A stretch of 14,393 bases of DNA from an uncultured Coriobacteriales bacterium (GTDB lineage Bacteria > Actinomycetota > Coriobacteriia > Coriobacteriales > Atopobiaceae). The notes below the pieces were generated by a model that was not told where the DNA came from, did no database searches, and saw only the letters and a program-made list of their open reading frames with translations. Positions within the stretch are counted from its first letter, which is position 1. Each line of letters starts with the position of its first letter. The position numbers were made by a program, and so were the translations under genes. The DNA is taken from assembly GCA_946530775.1 (NCBI GenBank), contig CAMNAH010000011.1, forward strand, positions 1 through 14,393, read 5' to 3'. Positions 1-7,927 of the stretch are shown here, in pieces.

Positions 1-77
1 AGCGCGACAAGCCCAGCTCGTCTGCCGGCATGCCGGAGCCGCATTCCTGCGAGAACTGCCCGCATAAGGGCGAGTAG
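1..77 (+). CDS. 3' end of an unidentified protein with a C-terminal CxxC
   Basis: A reading frame open from base 3 ends at TAG (75-77). It encodes the last 24 residues of a protein, ending in SCENCPHKGE. The tail is hydrophilic and holds a CxxC pair (CENC) followed by His, which would suit a small metal-binding or redox tail. Codon use is GC-rich, like the housekeeping genes. The other two forward frames lack this continuity: frame 2 stops at 64-66, and frame 1 reads through as an Arg-rich low-complexity peptide. I do not recognise the family from this fragment. The gene points toward rsmB, so the palindrome-flanked unit that follows lies downstream of both genes. Confidence 0.5.
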   Translation, partial: RDKPSSSAGMPEPHSCENCPHKGE

Positions 78-97
78 GCGCATTCCCTCCTTCCTCC

Positions 98-174
98 AAT
101 AACACGCACTTCTCAGCGATTATTCGGGCTTCTCTTTTTGAAGTCCGAATAGTATTGATAAAGTGCTTGTTATT
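98..174. repeat. 77-base imperfect palindrome, left copy flanking the 199-1425 gene
   Basis: Outer arms AATAACACGCACTT (98-111) and AAGTGCTTGTTATT (161-174) are complementary except at one position. Inner arms TATTCGGGCTT (121-131) and AAGTCCGAATA (141-151) are also complementary except for one position. Two 9-base unpaired spacers (112-120 and 152-160) and a 9-base loop (132-140) separate them. A similar 77-base palindrome lies at 1426-1502. By hand count the two share 57 of 77 positions when one is reverse-complemented, and 47 of 77 in direct orientation, so they are best seen as inverted copies. There is no clear U-tract after either arm, so a simple terminator does not explain it well. 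Confidence 0.85.
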
Positions 175-198
175 TAAGGCCCTGCTCTTGGAGAAACC

Positions 199-1425
199 GT
201 GCGACTGACCCTCAATTCCCTCACCGCGCTCCGAATCACCCGTGCAATCCGGCTTGGCATGATTCCATGCGACCTTTCCCACCGCTGCGGTTTCATTGCA
301 CCAGACCCCCAACCGAGAATCCGCTGGACTGCAAAAAGCCTTGCTTCAGGCCTTGATTTTCTTGGAAGCACGTCCGGAATCTCAGATTGCAAGCAGCTCG
401 ACGTCTTGGTTTCCGAAAGATCGCAGCGCCTGCAGTTGAAGTGTGCGCACAATACGTTCCGCTGCGGCAGCTATCCCTCCGGGTCGTTTGTCTACCTAGG
501 TAACGGCATTGCCATGAGCGGACCGGAACTGCTCTTCGTAGAGCTCGCAAACGTTATGGACCCCGCCGTGCACCTGTTACTGGGCATGGAGCTCTGCGGC
601 CGCTTCTCACGCGATGCTGGGAATCCGCGCACGGGCACTGTTCGATACGACATTCCTCCGGCCACGACGGTCAAGCGGCTCCGTAAGTTCGCCGAGGAAG
701 CGCACTGGATCCGCGGCGCCGAGCGCGCCCTCTCGACCATCAACCGTATCGTCGAAAATGCCTGGTCGCCCATGGAGGCAATCGCTGCTGCACTTATCGT
801 GCTCCCCCGCAGCGAGCTGGGCTATGACATGTGGCCGATCACGCTCAATCCGCGAAAGGTGTTAGATGAGAGGCTTGCACAGTATAGCGATGCCGACTCG
901 CGCGTGCCAGACATCATGTTCTCGGGAACCAGTGTTGGGCTTAACTATGATGGCGAGGATCATTTCCGCCTCTCCGAGATTGTTCGCGCAGCTGTTGCGG
1001 CTGACCGCGAACCGGGAAACGCGGCCCTCTCCCAAGAGCTCGAGTCGGCGCTTTCCGAAGCACGGGAAAGGATCGTGTCCGATAAGCGACGCGACCGCGA
1101 CCTCATGGCCCTCGGTCTCACCGTTTTCTCTATTACAAAAGAAGATTTAGAGGAACGGGGTGGGTTCGACCGCGCGATGGGTCATGTTATCGAAGCAATA
1201 GACCGAAATGGGGAGCGAAACCTCGCTCTGCAACGAAGTGCGCTCGAGAGCGGTTTGCTTGCAGATGCGCGACAGGACTTCATCTGGTCGCTTATGCCAG
1301 GTCCACAGTCACTCGAGGCGCGTAAACGACTCGAATATTGGAAACAGATGGAGCTGAGCGAATTCGTGGTTGAATTTGAGCTGAGCAACGGGGAAACCCG
1401 CATGATATCAGTTAAAGAGCTCTAA
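199..1425 (+). CDS. Hypothetical protein with PD-(D/E)XK/DUF559-like nuclease-fold region
   Basis: This 408-residue protein starts at GTG 199, with GGAG (190-193) five bases upstream. The next in-frame ATG (259) has no good ribosome binding site and would remove the conserved-looking N-terminal LTALRITR segment. No signal peptide or membrane segment is seen. Blocks I associate with a Coriobacteriia hypothetical family are PELLFVELANVM (109-120), GMELCGRFS (129-137), SPMEA (190-194) and GYDMWPITLN (208-217). Next come PDIMF (237-241), LNYDGEDHF (248-256) and DRDLMALGLTVFSITKEDL (299-317). The last three resemble the D, (E)xDGxxH and distal strand-helix elements of Vsr/DUF559-type endonucleases. 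Asn249 sits where a catalytic Glu would be expected, so activity is doubtful. The gene stands alone between two large palindromes, and its GC is lower than rsmB's. A role in DNA binding, defence or as an antitoxin-like protein is inference only. Confidence 0.75.
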   Translation: MRLTLNSLTALRITRAIRLGMIPCDLSHRCGFIAPDPQPRIRWTAKSLASGLDFLGSTSGISDCKQLDVLVSERSQRLQLKCAHNTFRCGSYPSGSFVYLGNGIAMSGPELLFVELANVMDPAVHLLLGMELCGRFSRDAGNPRTGTVRYDIPPATTVKRLRKFAEEAHWIRGAERALSTINRIVENAWSPMEAIAAALIVLPRSELGYDMWPITLNPRKVLDERLAQYSDADSRVPDIMFSGTSVGLNYDGEDHFRLSEIVRAAVAADREPGNAALSQELESALSEARERIVSDKRRDRDLMALGLTVFSITKEDLEERGGFDRAMGHVIEAIDRNGERNLALQRSALESGLLADARQDFIWSLMPGPQSLEARKRLEYWKQMELSEFVVEFELSNGETRMISVKEL

Positions 1426-1502
1426 AATAACAAGCACTTTGGCAAAGTTATTTGGTCTCAAAAAAATGGAGGTCGAATAATACCTGCAAAGTGTATGTTA
1501 TT
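1426..1502. repeat. 77-base imperfect palindrome, right copy flanking the 199-1425 gene
   Basis: It begins right after the TAA of the 199-1425 gene. Outer arms are AATAACAAGCACTTT (1426-1440) and AAAGTGTATGTTATT (1488-1502), with two mismatches. Inner arms TTATTTGGTCTC (1448-1459) and GAGGTCGAATAA (1469-1480) differ at three positions, some of which can form G-U pairs. Spacers of 7 bases lie at 1441-1447 and 1481-1487, and the loop (1460-1468) is nine bases. Length and plan match the left copy. The arm nearest the gene is a perfect 15-base inverted match to bases 160-174. The outer arm contains the rsmB stop codon (TAA on the - strand, 1498-1500). Confidence 0.85.
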
Positions 1503-2748
1503 TTCGCTTGAGGACGGCGCAGAAGTGGCCATCGCAGGAGCCTGATGCGGTGACGGTCTGCATATCGTCGCGAACACGCGAGAACCCCTTGCCTGCACCG
1601 CTTGCGAGAAACGCATCCACCACGCAGCCGTTCTCCTCGGCAAGCACCGAGCACGTCGAATAGACGAGATGCCCGCCGGGCGCCACACGCGCAGATGCAG
1701 CGGTAAGCAGCGCGGCCTGGAGCCTTGCCTGCTCTGAAACGCCCTCGGGCGTGAGCGTTGATGCGATCTCGGGGTGGCGGCGCATGGTCCCCGTACCCGA
1801 GCACGGCGCATCGAGAAACACGCAGCCAAAGGTTCGGTTGAGCGCTTTGGGAAGGTCGGAGCCGGCAAGCAGGGTGCCGTCAAAGGCACACGAGCGCACG
1901 CGATTGCCGAGACCGGCACGGCGGATACGCCCCTGAGCTGCGGAGACCTTCGATTCGAGCACATCGACAGCCGTGATGCTGGCAGAGCAGCGACGTGCGA
2001 TGATGAGCGACTTGGTGCCGCTCCCCTGCCCAATCTCGAGCAGGTCGTCGCCCGCGAGCTCCGCAACCGTTGCGCACACGCGCTGCGCGGCGAGATCGCT
2101 CACGACGACGTCCCCGGATTGCACGAGGCCGGAGGAGAACAGCCCCGCAGGCTCGCGGAGCTCGTACACGCGGTCGAGGCCCGTGGCGCGCGGCGAGAAC
2201 CGCGCAAGCGGGCCGGCGTCATCGGCAAACACGTAGACCGGGGCAGGCTCGAGGTTGCAGCATGCAAGCGCCTCGGCAGCCTCACGTCCATGATCTGCAG
2301 CGATGCGCTCGATCAGCCATGCAGGCAGCCCCGAGCGCATGTGCAGGTCGTCATCGGCCACCTTGACCTCGGCGATCTTGCGCAGCACCGCGTTCGCAAG
2401 GCCAGCGGCGCGGGACGATGCCGAGCGCACAAGCTCGACGCCCTGGCTCACGGCAACCTCGGCAGGCGTTCCGAGATAGAGCAGCTCGAAGGCGGCGATG
2501 CGCAGCGCATCGCGCACCCGGGGTTCGAGCGCCGAAGGTTTTCTCACCTGCGCATCGATGATCTCGTCGAGCACGATACGGGCGGCAACCGCACCGATAG
2601 CGAGCCGTGTGGCGAGAGCCGTATCCGAAGCGGACAGCTGTGCGAACGCCTTATGCGTGCGGATGATATCGCGGATGCGGCCATCGCGGCGCCGCGCATC
2701 GGAGAGCGCGGCGAGGGCGGCACGCCTGGCAGGGGCCAGCTTGGTCAT
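1498..2748 (-). CDS. rsmB: 16S rRNA (cytosine(967)-C5)-methyltransferase RsmB
   Basis: RsmB transfers a methyl group from S-adenosylmethionine to C5 of C967 in 16S rRNA. The protein is 416 residues. Residues 1-130 are the helical NusB-like RNA-binding domain (an RRAALAAL start, then VSQGVELVR and LANAVLRK). Residues 160-416 are the Rossmann methyltransferase. The family signatures are DAPCSGTGTMRRHPEI (313-328, Cys316) and STCSV (364-368, nucleophile Cys366). Motif I reads EIGQGSGTKS (238-247) rather than the usual DxCAAPGGKT. The start at 2748 gives an ATGA overlap with the fmt stop, implying translational coupling. An upstream in-frame start would add 15 residues inside fmt and lacks support. 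The stop codon lies inside the 1426-1502 palindrome. The operon order priA-def-fmt-rsmB supports the call. Confidence 0.93.
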   Translation of the reverse strand: MTKLAPARRAALAALSDARRRDGRIRDIIRTHKAFAQLSASDTALATRLAIGAVAARIVLDEIIDAQVRKPSALEPRVRDALRIAAFELLYLGTPAEVAVSQGVELVRSASSRAAGLANAVLRKIAEVKVADDDLHMRSGLPAWLIERIAADHGREAAEALACCNLEPAPVYVFADDAGPLARFSPRATGLDRVYELREPAGLFSSGLVQSGDVVVSDLAAQRVCATVAELAGDDLLEIGQGSGTKSLIIARRCSASITAVDVLESKVSAAQGRIRRAGLGNRVRSCAFDGTLLAGSDLPKALNRTFGCVFLDAPCSGTGTMRRHPEIASTLTPEGVSEQARLQAALLTAASARVAPGGHLVYSTCSVLAEENGCVVDAFLASGAGKGFSRVRDDMQTVTASGSCDGHFCAVLKRK

Positions 2749-3659
2749 GAGATGGCGCACCACGACTTGGCATCGCGCAGGCCGGCCGCCCAAGCGGACG
2801 CCTCCATAGCGCGCTTGCCATCGGGCTTGACCTCGAGAACCTCGATGGATTCGACGGCGCAGCCCAAGAACACGCGTCCCGAGTGCACGGCAACCTCGCC
2901 TGCAGCGAGGGACTCGGCAGAGTGCTTGGCGCGCAGGATTCGCACACCGCGCTTCTCGACGATGCAGCGGGCGGGAGCGGCGTCGCTCGACGCCTGAACG
3001 CGCGCGCAGTTGTAGAGCGCGGTCGCATCGGGATCGAGGAGCATCTCGACCTTGTCGATCTTGTGCGCATAGGTGACAAGACCCTCGTCCTGCCGGGACC
3101 AGACGGCCGTGCCCGCCTCGATCTGCCCGAGCGCCTCGATGAGCGCATCGGCGCCGAGGTGCGCGAGCTCGTCGGTGAGCTCGGCTGCGTTCTTGGAGCC
3201 GATGGCCGTCGACGCCTGCAGGCAGTAGGCGCCGGCATCGAGATCGTGGACGACCTCCATGATGGAGACGCCCACCTCGGCATCTCCGGCGAGGATAGCA
3301 CGCTGGATAGGAGCAGCGCCGCGCCAGCGCGGCAGCAGCGAGGCATGCACGTTGATGCAGCCGAGCGGCGCGATCCCGAGCACATCGTCGGGCACGATGG
3401 CGCCGAACGCGGCGACGACGGTTATATCGGGATGGAGCTCCTCGAGCAGCGAGATCTCCTCATCGGTGATACGCGTGCACTCATGGACATCGAGCCCGAG
3501 CTCGAGGGCCCGCGCCTTGACCGCGGACGGCTCGAGGGCCTTGCCGCGCGAGCGCACGGCATCGGGGCGCGTGAGCACGCGCACGACATCATGATGGGCC
3601 GCGAGGGCCTCGAGGGAGGGCACGGCGAAATCGGGCGTGCCCATGAAGACGACGCGCAT
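2745..3659 (-). CDS. fmt: Methionyl-tRNA formyltransferase
   Basis: Fmt transfers the formyl group of 10-formyltetrahydrofolate to initiator Met-tRNA in the cytoplasm. The protein is 304 residues, close to the family's roughly 310-315. It opens with the typical MRVVFMGTPDFAVPSLEAL. The catalytic triad equivalent to Asn106/His108/Asp144 of the E. coli enzyme is visible as N103 and H105 in INVHASLLPRWRGAAPIQ (102-119) and D141 in LDAGAY (140-145). The C-terminal OB-like domain ends with a PDGKRAM segment. The chosen ATG (3659) has GGAGGT upstream and is ten bases from the def stop. The longer open frame extending into def would overlap that gene and has no family support. The gene acts in the same pathway as def next to it. 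Confidence 0.97.
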   Translation of the reverse strand: MRVVFMGTPDFAVPSLEALAAHHDVVRVLTRPDAVRSRGKALEPSAVKARALELGLDVHECTRITDEEISLLEELHPDITVVAAFGAIVPDDVLGIAPLGCINVHASLLPRWRGAAPIQRAILAGDAEVGVSIMEVVHDLDAGAYCLQASTAIGSKNAAELTDELAHLGADALIEALGQIEAGTAVWSRQDEGLVTYAHKIDKVEMLLDPDATALYNCARVQASSDAAPARCIVEKRGVRILRAKHSAESLAAGEVAVHSGRVFLGCAVESIEVLEVKPDGKRAMEASAWAAGLRDAKSWCAIS

Positions 3660-3669
3660 GGCGGACCTC

Positions 3670-4218
3670 CTACTCGGCTTCTCCCACATCGCCGGGAAGC
3701 GCACCGTTCTCGATGGCGCGGCGGCATTCGGCGAGCGCGCGCATGCGCTCCATGGGACGCAGGTAATCGACCATCGTCTTGCCGTCGAGATGGTCGATCT
3801 CGTGCTGCAGGCACACGGCCATAAGGTTGTTGGCGGCCTCGTAGCGCAGCGTGTCGCCATCGAGGTCCTCCGCTTCCACGATCACGTGCGACGGGCGGGA
3901 CACCTCGACCGCAATGCCGGGGAACGACAGGCAGCCCTCCTCGAACGGGCGCTCCTCGCCGTCGGCGACGATGATACGCGGGTTCACGAGCACATACGGG
4001 TTGCGGTCACGGCCGCCGGCGTAGTCGCAGTCGATGACCACGAGGCGCACGAGCTCGCCCACCTGCGGTGCGGCGAGACCGCAGCCGTTGGAGAGGTACA
4101 TGTCGTCGAGCATGCGCTCGGCGAGGTCGCGGATCTCGGGCGTGATCTCCGTGATCTCGGCGCAGCGCTGCGTGAGGCGCGGGTCGCCGGTCAGGACGAT
4201 ATCCTCGAAGGAAGCCAT
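3670..4218 (-). CDS. def: Peptide deformylase
   Basis: The enzyme is a metal-dependent hydrolase that removes the N-formyl group from new proteins, complementing Fmt. At 182 residues it carries all three family motifs: GCGLAAPQ (45-52, GxGLAAPQ), EGCLS (94-98, metal ligand Cys96) and HEIDH (139-143, two His ligands and the catalytic Glu140). The start at ATG 4218 is preceded by GAGGAG. An upstream in-frame extension to 4302 lies inside the priA 3' end and is Arg/His-rich junk. The gene starts 11 bases after the priA stop and ends 10 bases before fmt, so it is the second gene of the priA-def-fmt-rsmB operon. Confidence 0.97.
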   Translation of the reverse strand: MASFEDIVLTGDPRLTQRCAEITEITPEIRDLAERMLDDMYLSNGCGLAAPQVGELVRLVVIDCDYAGGRDRNPYVLVNPRIIVADGEERPFEEGCLSFPGIAVEVSRPSHVIVEAEDLDGDTLRYEAANNLMAVCLQHEIDHLDGKTMVDYLRPMERMRALAECRRAIENGALPGDVGEAE

Positions 4219-4229
4219 AGAAAACTCCT

Positions 4230-6527
4230 CTACATCATGTCGTAAGCGTCGACGTCGATCGACATGCTCGCACCGCGCCGCGCGGGCAGCGCATGCGTGC
4301 AATTCTCAAGGATAGCACCCAAATCCGCGTCGAGGGGTGCCTTCACCATAACATGACGTCTGGTGCGGTCCTTCACGCGCGCCTTGATGCAGTCCGAGGG
4401 GCCGAGCACCTCCCAGCCAGCGAGCATGCCGACCTGAGCTCGCAGCTCGGCGGCGAAGGCATCGCAGAGCGCGGAGACCTCCCCGGCGTTCTTTCCCCAG
4501 AAGGTGATGTTGGCGAGGCGCGAGAAGGGCGGATACCCCGCCTCGCGGCGCTCGGCGAGCTCGGTGGCGAGGAATGGCGCGCGGTCGTGTCGGGCGGCCG
4601 CGGTGATGGCGGGATGGCTCGCCCACCAGGTCTGGATGATGACCTCGCCGGGCTTGCCTCCCCTGCCGGCGCGTCCCGACACCTGCTCGAGCAGGGCGTA
4701 GGTGCGCTCGGCCGCGCGGAAATCGGGCAGCTTGAGCATGGTGTCGGCGTTGATGACGCCCACGAGCGTGACCTCGGGGAAGTCGAGGCCCTTGGCGATC
4801 ATCTGCGTGCCCACGAGCACCGCCGACGGGCTCGCATCGAACTTCTCGAGCAGCTCCTGGTGCGCGCCCTTGGTGCGCGTGGTGTCGGCATCCATGCGGA
4901 TGATGTCCATGGTGTCGGGCAAAAGCATCCTGAGCTCGTCCTCGACGCGCTGCGTGCCCACGCCGAAGGCAGCCAAGAAGCGGCTGCCGCAGTTGGGGCA
5001 GGTGGTCGTGGGGTCGGGATAGGCCTTGATGGGCCAGCTTTGGCCGCAGGTATGGCACATGAGCGAATGCGTGCGCTCATGGTAGGTGAGCGAGGTCGAG
5101 CAGTGCGGGCATTCCGGCACGCACCCGCAGTCGCGGCACATGAGGAAGGTCGCGAACCCGCGGCGGTTGAGCAGGAGCACGGCCTTCTCGCCGCGCTCGG
5201 CGACGCCTTTGAGCGCCGCTACGAGCTCCGCCGAGAAGATCGAGCGGGCACCGGCGCGGAACCCGGCTGCCATGTCGACAACCGTGACCTTGGGAAGATG
5301 CGCCGTGCCGGGGCGCTCGGGCATCTCGACGCGCGTCCAATGCGCGCCGCGGTACGAGCCCGCACGGCAGCGCTCGAGGCTCTCGAGCGACGGCGTGGCG
5401 GAACCCAGCACGAGCGCGGCGCCGCGCTCCGCAGCAAGGCGCGCCGCAAGCTCGCGGGCATGGTAGCGCGGTGCGGAATCCTGCTTGTAGGAGCCCTCGT
5501 GCTCCTCGTCGATGATGATGAGGCCCACGTTCTCCAGCGGCGCGAAGAGCGCCGAGCGGGCACCGACGACAACATGCGCCATACCTTGGCGCACCATGTC
5601 CCACTGGTCGAAACGCTCGCCCACCGAGAGGCGCGAGTGCAGGATGGCCACATCGTCGCCGAAGCGCGAGCGGAACCGACCCACGGTCTGCGCGGTGAGC
5701 GAGATCTCGGGCACCAGCACGAGAGCGCCCTTGCCCTGCGCGCGCACGCGTTCGATGGCGGCGAGATAGACCTCTGTCTTGCCCGAACCCGTGACGCCGT
5801 CCACAAGGACCACATCGCCGCGGGCGGCCGTCGCAGCCTCGTCGATAGCGGCGAGGGCGTTGCGCTGGCCTTCCGTGAGATGCTCGGGACGGCTCGCATG
5901 CGCGCTCGAGAGCGTCGTGCCGTCGCTACCGCGCACGCGGCGGCGCGCGGTGCAGGCGACGACCCCGCGCTTCTCGAGCGATTTGACCGCGGCCCCGGAG
6001 GCGCCGATGAGCGCCGTGAGCTCGGCGAGGCGCATGGGACCGGCGGAAAGCGCTTCGATGACCTGACGCTGGCGCGATGCGGTGGCGGCAGGTTCGAACG
6101 ATGCATCGATGAGCTCGACCCAGCGGTCGTCCACGGCGCCGGCGCGCTCGTTGACGAGCTCCCACGGCGAGGCCTCGTCTTCGCGTACGACCTTGACCTT
6201 CTGGCCGGGGGCGAGGAACGGGCGCACGGCCTCCGAGAGCGGGCAGGCGTACTCGCGCGCGATCCATGCGATCACGCGAGCCGCGGCCTCGTCGAACGCG
6301 GGCGGGGCGAGCACCTGGCACACATCGAGGATCTTCCCAGGGTCGATACCTGCGGGAGCCTCGTTGGAGAGCGCCATCACGTAGCCCACGGCAGCGCGGC
6401 GCGAGAAGTCCACGAGCACGGTGGCACCCACGGCGACCGTTTCCGCCAGCTCGGGCGGGATGCGGTAGCTGTACGCGCCGTCGAGCGCGCGCGTGGGTAT
6501 GTCGAGCACGATGCTTGCGAAAGCCAT
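4230..6527 (-). CDS. priA: Primosomal protein N' (replication restart helicase PriA)
   Basis: PriA is a superfamily 2 3'-5' DNA helicase that recognises stalled or D-loop forks and reloads the replisome. The protein is 765 residues, slightly longer than the usual 730 or so. Residues 1-110 form the 3'-DNA-binding domain and about 140-200 a winged helix. The Walker A sequence is GVTGSGKT (244-251) and the DEEH box is at 340-343. A Zn-binding insertion has eight cysteines (464, 467, 473, 476, 491, 494, 510, 513), and LLNRRGFATF and VGTQMIAKGLDF are helicase motifs. The ATG at 6527 has GGGAGA upstream. It heads the housekeeping operon. A TACACT sequence on the - strand (6557-6562) could be a -10 element, but no good -35 accompanies it. 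A long open frame on the opposite strand is only a codon-bias shadow. Confidence 0.97.
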   Translation of the reverse strand: MAFASIVLDIPTRALDGAYSYRIPPELAETVAVGATVLVDFSRRAAVGYVMALSNEAPAGIDPGKILDVCQVLAPPAFDEAAARVIAWIAREYACPLSEAVRPFLAPGQKVKVVREDEASPWELVNERAGAVDDRWVELIDASFEPAATASRQRQVIEALSAGPMRLAELTALIGASGAAVKSLEKRGVVACTARRRVRGSDGTTLSSAHASRPEHLTEGQRNALAAIDEAATAARGDVVLVDGVTGSGKTEVYLAAIERVRAQGKGALVLVPEISLTAQTVGRFRSRFGDDVAILHSRLSVGERFDQWDMVRQGMAHVVVGARSALFAPLENVGLIIIDEEHEGSYKQDSAPRYHARELAARLAAERGAALVLGSATPSLESLERCRAGSYRGAHWTRVEMPERPGTAHLPKVTVVDMAAGFRAGARSIFSAELVAALKGVAERGEKAVLLLNRRGFATFLMCRDCGCVPECPHCSTSLTYHERTHSLMCHTCGQSWPIKAYPDPTTTCPNCGSRFLAAFGVGTQRVEDELRMLLPDTMDIIRMDADTTRTKGAHQELLEKFDASPSAVLVGTQMIAKGLDFPEVTLVGVINADTMLKLPDFRAAERTYALLEQVSGRAGRGGKPGEVIIQTWWASHPAITAAARHDRAPFLATELAERREAGYPPFSRLANITFWGKNAGEVSALCDAFAAELRAQVGMLAGWEVLGPSDCIKARVKDRTRRHVMVKAPLDADLGAILENCTHALPARRGASMSIDVDAYDMM

Positions 6528-6631
6528 GGGGTCTCCCGTCGGAATAGCTGCGTCCTAGTGTACCCCGACCCGCGGACGCGCATGCAGAGGCGATGCGACA
6601 CGCATGGAGCTCGCCGTGTTTCCCGAAGACC

Positions 6632-7915
6632 TCAATCGCCACACGCCTCAATAAGCTGCTGCCATGTCTGGTTCGGCGTCCGACCATTCCGCTTAAAGAA
6701 GAAATCTATTCTGTAAGGAAGCGCTGTGCGCACATTCTCCTTCTTTTGGGGATACGCACCGTCCCTGGCAAACGTCCCGAAAACCACATCTGAGAGACCG
6801 ATTGTTGGATCGAGCCAATCCGCCTTCTTCATAATCCAGGCCGCATATCCCCTGTCCGGACCCGATTTGCCAGACACAAGTCCCTTGGCATACGATCTGA
6901 GCTTGGAAGCGGCATCGAAACGCTCTGATTCCTCAAGCGCATTTCTCAACCTATCAATCTCTGTGTTGAACGCATCGACTTCCCGCTGTGCCTCGACAAC
7001 TTTCCTTGTATAAGCCTCGGCTTCGGACTCCACTTCAAGACGATGCAAGCGTTTTGCTGCGCACACACGGCAAATCGCGAGAAAAACCTCGTCAAGTTGC
7101 TGCTCCAAAGCCATGTCGTCTCGCTCCGAGAAAACAGTTTTGAAGGTCCAGTTCCATCTGTCATTCATGTAGGGGGTGACGCCAGTTAATACGGAGATAG
7201 ATAGCATTCCCGTGAAACGCTTATCCCATTTTCGGATGTTGGGTTTATCCCAATCGTTCTTCGTCTTCTCGTAGCGCGAGATGGCCTTCTTCTCGTTAGC
7301 GGTAAGCGCATGGCTCTCGTTCACAGTGCGCTCTCGGATTTCCAAGGAGACCCTCTCGCCAAATGCCTGTATCTCAAGCGGGCCCGACATGCAACCGCCG
7401 ATACTCTCCACCGCCCGCGCGATCGTCTCCATCATTGACATCGATCTGCTGGCTTGCTCGGTGCTAACAAAATCATCGAACGAGTAGTACTGTGGGTGAT
7501 TCACCCTCATAATGGTCCCCAGACACCCACGGTGCTTCATCTCTGACAAGATAGGCCTTAACCTTGCCTTTGGATGATGCTCGATTCCCTCGGCAACTAG
7601 GAAAACCTTCTTTCGCACGGCTTCCTCGAACAGCGAAAGGGGGTCGCGCGGGTCTCTATGGGCCATCTCGTCCTCGTCCAAACCTTTTCCAATGACAAAA
7701 CCTCGAGTCGCCGAATCGGAAAGCTTGGGTTTATGCACGCTTTTCCCTGCGCGGACCTTTGCCCAATACCCGCGTGGCGGAGTTGGAACGTCAAGTTTGC
7801 GACATATCTTTTTAAGCATCACGCTCGAGATACCATACTTGCGGGCCACCTCGACCATCGGGGACTCCCAAACTTCCTCATATAGCGCCTGGCGTTCATA
7901 GATATTGCGTTTCAA
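6632..7915 (-). CDS. Hypothetical protein with N-terminal helix-turn-helix and coiled coil
   Basis: This 427-residue protein starts at TTG (7913-7915), with AGGGGG eight bases upstream (7924-7929) overlapping the stop of the ATPase gene. Residues 5-52 (YERQALYEEVW, VARKYGISSVMLKKICRK, PTPPRGYWAK) form a helix-turn-helix module. I recognise it as a recurring N-terminus of uncharacterised bacterial proteins. About 285-350 is a Glu/Arg-rich region likely to form a coiled coil. The C-terminus (LPYRIDFFFKRNG, TWQQLIEACGD) is compact and has no catalytic motif I can identify. It is the second gene of an operon with the DUF4143 ATPase, 12 bp apart, and is visibly less GC-rich than priA just downstream. 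Sequence-specific DNA binding is likely; the function is unknown. A defence or stress role is inference from the setting only. Confidence 0.85.
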   Translation of the reverse strand: MKRNIYERQALYEEVWESPMVEVARKYGISSVMLKKICRKLDVPTPPRGYWAKVRAGKSVHKPKLSDSATRGFVIGKGLDEDEMAHRDPRDPLSLFEEAVRKKVFLVAEGIEHHPKARLRPILSEMKHRGCLGTIMRVNHPQYYSFDDFVSTEQASRSMSMMETIARAVESIGGCMSGPLEIQAFGERVSLEIRERTVNESHALTANEKKAISRYEKTKNDWDKPNIRKWDKRFTGMLSISVLTGVTPYMNDRWNWTFKTVFSERDDMALEQQLDEVFLAICRVCAAKRLHRLEVESEAEAYTRKVVEAQREVDAFNTEIDRLRNALEESERFDAASKLRSYAKGLVSGKSGPDRGYAAWIMKKADWLDPTIGLSDVVFGTFARDGAYPQKKENVRTALPYRIDFFFKRNGRTPNQTWQQLIEACGD

Positions 7916-7927
7916 AAGGCCAACCCC

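Noticed and set aside
98..1502. A true integron cassette with attC sites
   Set aside because: The palindromes have an attC-like plan but lack the RYYYAAC and GTTRRRY core boxes, and no integrase is in the window. Kept only as an analogy.
93..1507. Target-site duplication around the palindrome-flanked unit
   Set aside because: The bases just outside (cctcc on the left, ttcgc on the right) do not match, so no duplication can be claimed.
1774..2997. A 407-codon open frame on the + strand opposite rsmB and the end of fmt
   Set aside because: It crosses the boundary of two real genes on the other strand and has no recognisable domain, so it is a shadow frame.
4293..6716. An 807-codon open frame on the + strand opposite priA
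   Set aside because: It lies antisense to an unmistakable PriA. Its product is an Arg/Gly/His/Glu-rich low-complexity sequence with no motif, as expected from high-GC codon bias.
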